In this document: in pieces, positions 8,561 to 19,039 of the stretch | How the letters are laid out: the number at the start of each line of letters is the position of its first letter | Position numbering within the stretch: position 1 is the first letter of the stretch | Source of the DNA: Faecalibacterium sp. I4-3-84 | GTDB lineage: Bacteria; Bacillota; Clostridia; Oscillospirales; Ruminococcaceae | Assembly (NCBI RefSeq): GCF_023347255.1 | Contig: NZ_CP094466.1 | Location: forward strand, 1,178,001-1,242,000 | Direction of reading: 5' to 3' | Length of the DNA stretch: 64,000 nucleotides | Notes under the pieces: generated by a model | Database searches by the model: none | Told to the model about the DNA's origin: nothing | Seen by the model: only the letters and a program-made list of their open reading frames with translations | Program-made: the position numbers and the translations under genes

Positions 8561-8604
8561 AAAGAGCACGGGTCCATTGAAGCGTAAAGCTGAACACACA
8601 AACG

Positions 8605-8639
8605 AAAAACCGCCGAAGGCTTCCCTTCGGCGGTTTTTC
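8605..8639. terminator. Bidirectional terminator
   Basis: AAAAACCGCCGAAGG and CCTTCGGCGGTTTTT form a stem with a short TTC-type loop, between the convergent LysR and ABC ATPase genes. Confidence 0.9.
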
Positions 8640-8676
8640 TTATGATAGGAGGATCAAAAATGATCGTCGCTAAATT

Positions 8677-9792
<1,116 letters not shown>

Positions 9793-9916
9793 AGTCGTTT
9801 GCCTCCATAATTTTTAAGGTTCCCACGCTCTTGACGGCGTGTTCGTTCGTTGGTACTATAATAGCAGATAATTTTGTGATATAAAATAGCATTTTATTGA
9901 TTAGAGGTGTCAGATA

Positions 9917-10762
9917 TTGCTTTTTGACTGGAACACCATCGCTTTTCCCGCTTCCGTGCAGGATCTGCAGCTGTCTGCCCCCCTCACCCTCTCCGGCGAA
10001 GGACTGTGGGTGTGCCTTGTGTCCAGCGGCCAGTGCTCTGCATCCGTACCTGCTGCCGGGCCGCTGCCGCTGGGTGCAGCGCTCATTTTGCCGCCGCAGT
10101 CCGTGCCTGCCGGGCACCTGATCCTGAGCCGTGCCCCGCTGGCCCTTGTGCCGGAAAGCATCTGCCATCTGCTCTGCGTCCAGCTTACCGGGCAGGCGGC
10201 TTCCCAGTTTCTGGCCGGGCTGCACGAACTGCCCTTCCTTGCCAAGGGCGGTTCCTGCCCGGCCGCTGCCGAACTGATGGACCGCCTTGCTGAGGAAAAG
10301 GCCGCCCACAGCCGTGCCCGCAGCCAGTTGGCCTACGCACTGCTGTGTGAGCTGGCCGATGCCGACAGTGCCGCGTCCGCCCTGCCGCCGCTGGTGCAGG
10401 CCGCCATTGAGGACATCCGCGCAAACTACGCGGGCCTTTACGGCGTGGAGGAGCTGAGCGAACGGCTGGGCGTGTCCAAGAGCCATCTGGTGCGCACCTT
10501 TACCGCAGCCATTGGCGTGCCGCCGGGCAAATACCTCACCACGGTGCGCGTTGAAGCAGCCCAGCGGCTGCTGCTCCACCGGGAGTACACACTGGACGTG
10601 GTAGCCAGCCTGTGCGGCTTTTCCGGTGCCAACTACCTGTGCCGGGTGTTCAAAAAAGAAACCGGCCAATCCCCCGCACAGTGGCGGGCAATGGCCGGTC
10701 ACGCCGCGCAGAGTGGGCTTTCGCCCGAGGAATCTCTGCGCGAACAGGAGCTTTATATTTAA
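9917..10762 (+). CDS. AraC-family transcriptional regulator
   Basis: 281 residues. The start is TTG at 9917, supported by AGAGGTG 7-13 bases upstream; no ATG fits. An N-terminal cupin-like ligand domain (1-160) precedes two C-terminal HTH motifs (about 185-275): GVEELSERLGVSKSHLVRTF and LDVVASLCGFSGANYLCRVF, ending in FKKETGQSPAQWR. It is divergent from the sugar ABC ATPase across 124 bases, suggesting control of carbohydrate uptake. Its stop lies 3 bases from the convergent MATE gene stop. Confidence 0.92.
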   Translation: MLFDWNTIAFPASVQDLQLSAPLTLSGEGLWVCLVSSGQCSASVPAAGPLPLGAALILPPQSVPAGHLILSRAPLALVPESICHLLCVQLTGQAASQFLAGLHELPFLAKGGSCPAAAELMDRLAEEKAAHSRARSQLAYALLCELADADSAASALPPLVQAAIEDIRANYAGLYGVEELSERLGVSKSHLVRTFTAAIGVPPGKYLTTVRVEAAQRLLLHREYTLDVVASLCGFSGANYLCRVFKKETGQSPAQWRAMAGHAAQSGLSPEESLREQELYI

Positions 10763-10765
10763 AGG

Positions 10766-12067
10766 CTATGCGGTCTGCTTTTTACCGCGCAGCAGCAAAA
10801 ACAGGGTCAGCACTGCGGTGAGCAGTTCCGATGCCGGGAACGCTGCCCACACACCATTCATGCCAAACAGGCGGCTCAGCACCAGCGAGCAGGCCACGAT
10901 GGCCACCATGCCGCGGCAGATGGAGGTGACGGAGGCTTCCACCGGGCGGTCGGTCGCACTCAGATAGCCCGCCGCCACGATGTTGAACCCGGCAAAGAAG
11001 TAGCCCACAAAGTACAGCCTCATGCCCATGTGGGCAAACTGGGCCATCTGGGCGGAGCTTTCGCTGTTGAACACGCCCACCAGTGCATCGGTAGCACCAA
11101 AGATGATGCCGTACAGCACCGCTGCCAGCACCAGTGCGGTGCAGCTGCCCAGGATGAGCAGCTTTCTGGCACCGACCTTGTCGCTTTTGCCGTAGCACTC
11201 GCTCACCAGCGGCTGTGCGCCCTGTGCTACACCATTGAAGATGGCCGTTGCCACCAGCGCAAAGTTCGCCACCACGCCATAGGCCGCCACGGCCACATTG
11301 CCCGCCAGACCCAGCAGCAGGAAGTTGAATACGGTGGTGGTAACGCCGGAGGACATCTCACCCACAAAGCCGGAGATGCCAAGCTGGCAGCTCTGGCCCA
11401 GCAGCCTTGCCGAGGGGCGCTGGCGCACGAACTGCACGCTGTTCTCCTTTTTAAAGAAGTGGCGGCTGCAGATGGAAATGCTGATGATGGGAGACACGGC
11501 GGTGGCCAGCGCCGCACCGGCCAGCCCCAGACCCATGGGAAACATGAAAATATAGTCGAACACCACATTGAACAGGCTGCTGCTCAGGGTAGCCACCATG
11601 GCAAGGGAGGGGTCGCCGTCGTTGCGCACAAAGGCCGACACGATATAGTTGCACATGAAGAAGGGCGTGAACATAAGGAAGATGCGGGCATACGGGATGC
11701 CCAGCGCCATGATCCCCGCGTCACCGCCCATCAGCCGCAGAAGGCCGCCGGGCGCAAAAATGCCCACCAGCAGGAACGGCACGCTGAGCACACAGGCGCA
11801 GAAGATGGCATTGGAAAAATAGCGCTGGCAGCGCTCGTCTCCCTGCGCCTTGAGGATGGCATAGCGGGTGGCCGCGCCAAGGCCGACCATGGAGCCGACG
11901 GCAAAGATGAAGTTGTAGACCGGCAGGCAGAGGTTGAGCAGGGTCACGCCGTCGGTTCCCGCCGCCTGCGAGATGAAATAGGTATCGGCCAGAATGTAGC
12001 ACGAGGTGCCCAGCAGGCCGAAGATATTCTGTGATACATATTTAAAGAACTGTTTTGTCAGGTTCAT
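10766..12067 (-). CDS. MATE-family efflux transporter
   Basis: 433 residues with about 12 predicted membrane helices. The first helix pair (MNLTKQFFKYVSQNIFGLLG; CYILADTYFISQA) and the internal pseudo-repeat at about 215-400 are typical of the MATE fold, which expels cationic drugs or metabolites in exchange for sodium or protons. The start has AAAGGGAAC upstream. It converges on the AraC gene with only 3 bases between stops and no terminator between them. A second MATE gene lies at 45504. Confidence 0.9.
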   Translation of the reverse strand: MNLTKQFFKYVSQNIFGLLGTSCYILADTYFISQAAGTDGVTLLNLCLPVYNFIFAVGSMVGLGAATRYAILKAQGDERCQRYFSNAIFCACVLSVPFLLVGIFAPGGLLRLMGGDAGIMALGIPYARIFLMFTPFFMCNYIVSAFVRNDGDPSLAMVATLSSSLFNVVFDYIFMFPMGLGLAGAALATAVSPIISISICSRHFFKKENSVQFVRQRPSARLLGQSCQLGISGFVGEMSSGVTTTVFNFLLLGLAGNVAVAAYGVVANFALVATAIFNGVAQGAQPLVSECYGKSDKVGARKLLILGSCTALVLAAVLYGIIFGATDALVGVFNSESSAQMAQFAHMGMRLYFVGYFFAGFNIVAAGYLSATDRPVEASVTSICRGMVAIVACSLVLSRLFGMNGVWAAFPASELLTAVLTLFLLLRGKKQTA

Positions 12068-12168
12068 CCAAGTTCCCTTTCATGGCATTTTTTACGCATA
12101 CCGGCATATTTTAGCACACCCCAAAATGCAAGTCAACACAAAAGCGCCCTGTACCGCGCAAAAAAGCA

Positions 12169-12197
12169 TTGACAGCCCGGGCTCTGGCCCTTACACT
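12169..12197 (+). promoter_or_regulatory. Promoter of the PfkB kinase gene
   Basis: -35 TTGACA at 12169-12174, 17-base spacer, -10 TACACT at 12192-12197. A short hairpin CCCCCTCGCCGGGGG follows in the leader near 12220-12234. Confidence 0.7.
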
Positions 12198-12272
12198 GGG
12201 AGCGGTCACAAAATCATCCCCCTCGCCGGGGGAAGTCTTTTATTACCAGCATCTTAATTTGGGAGGTTCTCT

Positions 12273-13232
12273 ATGTCCGGCAGCACACTGTTTTCCATTG
12301 GCGAAGCACTCATCGATATGATCCCGTCCAGGGTGGGCTGTTCTTTTGACGAGGTTTCCTCGTTCAGCCCGCGCACTGGCGGCGCACCGGCCAACGTGTG
12401 CGCGGCCTTTGCCCGGCTGGGCGGCAAAAGTGCTTTTCTGAGCCAGCTGGGCGACGACCCCTTCGGCCACAAGATCGCCCGGGAATTGGAAGCCTGCGGC
12501 ATCGACCTCTCCCATCTGGCCTTTACCGATAAGGCCAGCACAGCCCTTGCCTTCGTCAGTCTGGAAGAGGACGGCAGCCGCACCTTCAGCTTCTACCGCA
12601 AACCCTCGGCGGACCTGCTTTATTCTCCGGAGCAGATCGACCCGGCATGGTTCGCCGATGCCTTTGCCCTGCACTACTGCAGCGTGTCACTGGTGGACAG
12701 CCCCATGCGCTACGCCCACCTTGCGGCCATTGCCGCCGCACGCGAAGCTGGTGCTATCGTCAGCTTTGACCCGAACCTGCGCTTCCCCCTCTGGCCGGAC
12801 CGCGACATGCTGCGCGGGACCGTGCTGCAGTTCCTGCCGCTTTCCAACATCCTCAAAATTTCGGACGAAGAGCTGGAATTTCTCACCGGCACTGCGGACA
12901 TTGAATCCGCCCTGCCGCAGCTGTTCGTGGGCGATGTGCAGCTGGTGCTGTACACCTGCGGCAGCAGCGGTGCCCACGCCTATACCCGCACCACCCACGG
13001 CTTTGCCCCCTGCCGGAAAGTCCGGGCTGTGGACACCACCGGCGCAGGCGACGGCTTCATCGGCTCGTTTTTGTGGCAGCTGGAACGTGACGGCGTGACA
13101 CTGGAAAAACTGGCAAAGCTCAGCAAAACAAAGCTGAACGAATACCTTGCGTTTTCCAATCAGTTCTGCGGCATCAGCGTTCAGACGAATGGTGCCATCG
13201 ACAGCTACCCCACCCTTGACCAGATGCAGTAA
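12273..13232 (+). CDS. PfkB-family carbohydrate kinase (fructokinase-like)
   Basis: 319 residues with GGGAGG upstream. The pfkB signatures are present: the substrate motif RTGGAPANVCAAFARLGG (about residues 31-48) and the ATP/anion-hole motif DTTGAGDGFIGSFLWQL (about 252-268), in which the Asp of GAGD is the catalytic base. The length and first motif resemble fructokinases, but sugar specificity within the ribokinase superfamily cannot be fixed from motifs. It has its own promoter and terminator and is monocistronic. Confidence 0.88.
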   Translation: MSGSTLFSIGEALIDMIPSRVGCSFDEVSSFSPRTGGAPANVCAAFARLGGKSAFLSQLGDDPFGHKIARELEACGIDLSHLAFTDKASTALAFVSLEEDGSRTFSFYRKPSADLLYSPEQIDPAWFADAFALHYCSVSLVDSPMRYAHLAAIAAAREAGAIVSFDPNLRFPLWPDRDMLRGTVLQFLPLSNILKISDEELEFLTGTADIESALPQLFVGDVQLVLYTCGSSGAHAYTRTTHGFAPCRKVRAVDTTGAGDGFIGSFLWQLERDGVTLEKLAKLSKTKLNEYLAFSNQFCGISVQTNGAIDSYPTLDQMQ

Positions 13233-13240
13233 AGGATGCA

Positions 13241-13275
13241 AAAAGCCCTGCGTCCAGCACCGCAGGGCTTCTTTT
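13241..13275 (+). terminator. Terminator after the PfkB kinase gene
   Basis: AAGCCCTGCG pairs with CGCAGGGCTT around an 8-base loop, followed by CTTTTC. Confidence 0.8.
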
Positions 13276-13444
13276 CTATTTACAATTTGTAGTATTGTGT
13301 CGTTATATTCCAGTTTTGTCCTGTTTCCGACATCTTTTCTGCCGGTTTAAGATTTGTTTATCCTTTGTACAAGCCTTGTTCTTATTCTCTGCCCGGTTCC
13401 ATGTTACCATAAGGGCAAGAACAACAAGCAGGGAGGCTTTATCC

Positions 13445-13993
13445 ATGTCCTTTGAATTTACCCTTCTGAATGCCTTGCAGGCTCTGCGCTGTCCGGTGCT
13501 GGATGCACTGGCGATGTTTTTCGATCAGGCCGGTGCCCACGGCGAGATCTGGATCGCCTTCACGGCGGTACTGCTGGCGTTCCGGCGCACCCGCCGGGCC
13601 GGGCTGGCCATGGCGTTGGCGCTGGGCCTTTATATGCTGGCGGGCCACTGCGCCCTAAAGCCGCTGTTCGCACGCCCGCGCCCCTGCGACCTCCGGCCCG
13701 AGATGCTCACGCTGGTGGCCCGGCCCCATGGCTGGTCCTTCCCTTCCGGACACACATCCTCCGCCTTTGCCGCTGCCTTTGCGCTCTGGCTGCAGAACCG
13801 CCGGCTCGGCGTCCCGGCTCTTGTGCTGGCCGGGTTCATCGGCTTCACGCGGATGTACCTGTATGTGCATTTCCCCACCGACATTCTGGGCGGCGTGGCA
13901 CTGGGCCTTGCATTGGGGGCCTGCGGCTCCCTGCTGGCAGATAAGATCAGCAACAAATGGGCGAAACGCAGTGAAGTAAAACAAACTGTATAA
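13445..13993 (+). CDS. PAP2-family membrane phosphatase
   Basis: 182 residues from ATG at 13445, preferred over the longer frame because GGGAGG sits 8 bases upstream and the extra N-terminus is not protein-like. The three PAP2 motifs are present: KPLFARPRP (C1), FPSGHTSS (C2) and RMYLYVHFPTDILGG (C3), with the catalytic His in C3. Several hydrophobic helices place it in the membrane. Family members remove phosphate from undecaprenyl pyrophosphate or phosphatidylglycerophosphate and other lipids; which applies here is unknown. Confidence 0.9.
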   Translation: MSFEFTLLNALQALRCPVLDALAMFFDQAGAHGEIWIAFTAVLLAFRRTRRAGLAMALALGLYMLAGHCALKPLFARPRPCDLRPEMLTLVARPHGWSFPSGHTSSAFAAAFALWLQNRRLGVPALVLAGFIGFTRMYLYVHFPTDILGGVALGLALGACGSLLADKISNKWAKRSEVKQTV

Positions 13994-14074
13994 ACCGATT
14001 CCGTCTCGCACTCGTTCTCGCTTTGCTTTTTACATTCAGATGAAGTATATCGCTTCGATCCTATTCGTGAAAAA

Positions 14075-14110
14075 GAGCCTCGGAAAAATCCTCAGATTTT
14101 TCCGAGGCTC
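14075..14110 (-). terminator. Perfect 16-bp palindrome, minus-strand terminator
   Basis: GAGCCTCGGAAAAATC, loop CTCA, then its exact complement. On the minus strand a TTTTTC tract follows; on plus there is none. It lies downstream of the candidate RNA at 14190-14435 on the same strand. No minus-strand gene is visible between them. Confidence 0.65.
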
Positions 14111-14189
14111 AACGAATGATAATAGAATTTCCGCTAAAACAGCCAAAGCGCACGCGGCGGCTATTCCCAATCGTTCTCTTGCATTCAGG

Positions 14190-14435
14190 TAAAAACAAAA
14201 GCAGCCAGCACCGTGGAAAGGAGGATAAAGCGGTGCTGGCTGCGGTATGAGAACTCCCGAACTTTGCGGCGGATCAGGAGGGATTTGGTAGTCTGTCCGC
14301 CGTCGTTGGCGATTGCCTGGCATAGGCGGGGGACAGTGTTTTAATAAGTACCTGCTGGGTCGTGCCCAAAGCACCGGCCCCCGCAGATGAAAGCCCTTGT
14401 CGGCTTTGGGGAGATGTCTTTGCATCTCCCTGACT
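14190..14435 (-). ncRNA. Candidate structured non-coding RNA, family unassigned
   Basis: Minus strand, no credible reading frame. From 5' to 3' it can form GGGAGATG/CATCTCCC, AAAGCC/GGCTTT, a long arm closed by GCGGGGG/CCCCCGC, an arm closed by GGCGGA/TCCGCC, and a final hairpin GCAGCCAGCACCG / CGGTGCTGGCTGC (14201-14243) followed by TTTTGTTTTT. That is a well-folded transcript of about 240 bases ending in an intrinsic terminator. A -10-like TATAAG lies at 14443-14448. It could be 6S RNA or a lineage-specific RNA; I see no SRP, tmRNA or RNase P signatures. Confidence 0.5.
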
Positions 14436-14542
14436 GCACCCTTATACTACCAGACAATCGTGGCATTTCTTTGTGGAGTTTTTGAACAATTTGCAAATAG
14501 ATTTTCAGGTGTTTTCAAAGGAGGCCCCGCGCATAAGCGTTG

Positions 14543-14595
14543 GGGCGGGACTGGAGTCCCGGGCTGTTCGCTGAGAAAGCTTCCTGCTGGCCTGC
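14543..14595. repeat. Dispersed intergenic repeat, copy 1
   Basis: A 53-base sequence repeated at 63231-63283 in the same orientation with 5 mismatches. It contains the hairpin GGGACT-G-GAGTCCC followed by GGGCTGTTCG and AGAAAGCTTCCTG. It adjoins the 3' end of the methionine synthase gene. Confidence 0.75.
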
Positions 14596-14605
14596 ATTCA
14601 TGCTT

Positions 14606-17030
<2,425 letters not shown>

Positions 17031-17044
<14 letters not shown>

Positions 17045-17717
17045 AGGTCTTTCCCCTCTTTCTATACTCACACCGGGTGCGCAGCACACAGTGGCCGCAC
17101 CCGGCCAGCTTTCCCTTTACCGGGTGGCTGCTCAGACCCAGAACGGCCGTCACGCTCTTGCGCGGGGTCATCAGGTTGGTATCGGTCACACACAGGCCCG
17201 CCCGGCGCACCGTATCCAGCGCGTTTGCCACCAGCGGCTGCACCGCGATATCCCAGTCACCGTAGCCGGGCGAAAACCGCCCGGTCAAATACTTTCCCTC
17301 TTTTGCGGCCCACTGGCGCAGCTCTGCTTCGGCTGCGTCTGCGGCCTGCTCGGCCAGCGCGCTGCCCAGTGCGTCAGACGCAACGCCCGCCGCGATATCT
17401 CCCACACCGGCACGGCGGATCTGTGCATCCACGCCGGGGCCAAGGGTCACAGCCAGCAGCACCGCCTGCGGGCAATTTTCCAGATGCTTCATCACATCCC
17501 CACCCCGCAGGATGCCTGCTTCGGCAAGGGCAGCCGTGTCCGCTTCCAGCCAGACCGCCCGGGGCGTTGCCGCCGCCAGCAGCGGCATGGCGCATGTTTC
17601 CAACAGGGTCATGGTGCGGTCGTCCGGTTCCCCTCTGGCCCCGAAATACCGCGCTGCCTGTGCTGTATCGATCGCCGCCGGTTTTGCCAGCACCAGCGGC
17701 TGCGGTGCACCGATCAT
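17031..17717 (-). CDS. Methionine synthase reactivation domain protein
   Basis: 228 residues from ATG at 17717 (AGGAGGTGC upstream). The second half carries the activation-domain pattern of MetH: GRFSPGYGDWDIAVQPLV (about 155) and a GLCVTDTNLMTPRKSVTAVL segment, ending in a cysteine-rich tail (CGHCVLRTRCEYRKRGKTC). In long MetH this domain binds SAM and, with a flavodoxin-like donor, returns oxidised cobalamin to the methyl form. Here it is a stand-alone partner, translationally coupled to the shortened metH downstream (14-base overlap). The cysteine tail might bind a metal or cluster; that is speculation. Confidence 0.85.
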
Positions 17718-17811
17718 TCGCCGCACCTCCTTGCTTTTTTGAAATAAAGTGGTCTTAAGTATACCGCACCTGTTGGATTTTATCAATCCCGCAGGGCGGC
17801 GGATAAAAGAA

Positions 17812-17887
17812 AACTCCCTCAGTCACAGCTCACGCCGTGCCAGCTCCCTCAAGGAGGGAGCTGGCTGTGAAGCAGACTGGGGGAGTT
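17812..17887. repeat. Palindromic dispersed repeat (CTCCCTCAGTC type)
   Basis: About 76 bases bounded by AACTCCCTCAGTC and its imperfect complement GACTGGGGGAGTT, with an inner palindrome CAGCTCCCTC-AA-GGAGGGAGCTGG. It adjoins the stop of the MBL-fold gene and could also end transcription. Related elements lie at 21099 and 54504. Confidence 0.7.
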
Positions 17888-17893
17888 CGTTCT

Positions 17894-19039
17894 TTATTTG
17901 ATGCAGCTGGAGCAGGGCGTATAGCCTGCTTCCACGGCTTCCTGATAGCTGGAGAAGAGGATCTGATTCTTCTCTGCCGGCAGGTTCGGGCAGGTAGGCA
18001 GATGGAACTTTTTGCTGTTCACATTGCCGATGTACGCCTGCTGGGCTGTGCTGGATGCCGCCGGGTCGGTGGGGTTCAGCGCGGGATCTGCCGCAAAGTG
18101 CTCGGTGCCCACGGTGTAGTTCTGGCCGTCACTGCCAATGGTGATGGTGCCCTGCAGGTCGGTGCGGTACACATCCACCCCGGCATCCCGCAGGATGCTC
18201 AGCGTTTCCTCGTGCGGGTGGCCGTACTTGTTGTTCACGCCGCAGGAGATGATGCCCATTTTCGGCAGCACCGCATTCAGGAAGAGGTAGCTGGTGGAGG
18301 TGCTGGAACCGTGGTGGCCCACCTGAAGAACATCGGCCCTGAGGTTGGCACCGCTGTTCACAAGGTCGGTCTCCGCAGTCTTTTCCATGTCGCCGGTCAG
18401 CAGGAAGCTGGTGGAGCCGTAGTCGATGCGCAGCACGAGGGAGGTATCGTTGGTGTCGCTGTACTGTGCCACCGGGCCAAGCATGGTCACGGTAGCGCCG
18501 CCCAGCGGCCACATCGTGCCCACGGCGGGCACTTCCACCTGCAGACCCTGCTGCCGGGTGTACTTGACAAAATCCTGAAAGCACTTGGTGGAGGCATCGG
18601 CCACCGGGCTGTACACATGGTACGCCGGGAAGTAGGCCAGTGCGGCAGCCAAGCCGCCTACATGATCCTCATGCGCGTGGGAGCAGAACACATATTCCAG
18701 CTGTTCCACCCCCTGACTCTGCAGGTAAGAGACGATGAGACTGCCGTCGTCCACATTGCCGCCGTCGTAGAGCATGAACTGTCCGTCGCATTCCACCAGC
18801 ACACTCAGCGCCTGACCGACGTCGATAAAATGCACCTCCAGCGGTGCGTCCACCGTATCCACCGCCGCAGCGGCGGAGGATGGGTTCGGCACCACGTCGG
18901 CACTTCCGCCCGGAACGGACGGCAGCCCGCTGCAGCCCGCAAGGCTCAGCACCAGTGCGGCGGCAGCGGCCAGCGCAGCAAGGCGCTGCCACAGGCCTTT
19001 CTTAGGCGCGTTTACTTTTTCTTCTTTCCAGTTTTCCAC
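17894..19039 (-). CDS. Secreted MBL-fold hydrolase lipoprotein (ComEC-C-like)
   Basis: 381 residues. A basic N-terminus, hydrophobic helix and lipobox LAGC (about residue 36) mark a lipoprotein. A metallo-beta-lactamase domain (about 65-310) has the metal motif HAHEDH in CSHAHEDHVGG, plus LTGDM and VGHHGSSTST, like the extracellular nuclease-like domain of ComEC/Rec2. A linker leads to a C-terminal GNVNSKKFHLPTCPNLP and CSSC module resembling the Ada-type zinc-binding tail seen after nucleases. A DNA or nucleotide substrate is plausible. Its first 28 bases overlap the ygiQ gene, so the two are coupled. Confidence 0.85.
   Translation of the reverse strand: MENWKEEKVNAPKKGLWQRLAALAAAAALVLSLAGCSGLPSVPGGSADVVPNPSSAAAAVDTVDAPLEVHFIDVGQALSVLVECDGQFMLYDGGNVDDGSLIVSYLQSQGVEQLEYVFCSHAHEDHVGGLAAALAYFPAYHVYSPVADASTKCFQDFVKYTRQQGLQVEVPAVGTMWPLGGATVTMLGPVAQYSDTNDTSLVLRIDYGSTSFLLTGDMEKTAETDLVNSGANLRADVLQVGHHGSSTSTSYLFLNAVLPKMGIISCGVNNKYGHPHEETLSILRDAGVDVYRTDLQGTITIGSDGQNYTVGTEHFAADPALNPTDPAASSTAQQAYIGNVNSKKFHLPTCPNLPAEKNQILFSSYQEAVEAGYTPCSSCIK

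Noticed and set aside
14036-14425. A 129-codon minus-strand frame
   Set aside because: It overlaps the structured RNA and two terminators and has no ribosome site.
17718-17811. A SAM or cobalamin riboswitch upstream of the methionine synthase genes
   Set aside because: The 94-base space lacks the conserved cores of either class.
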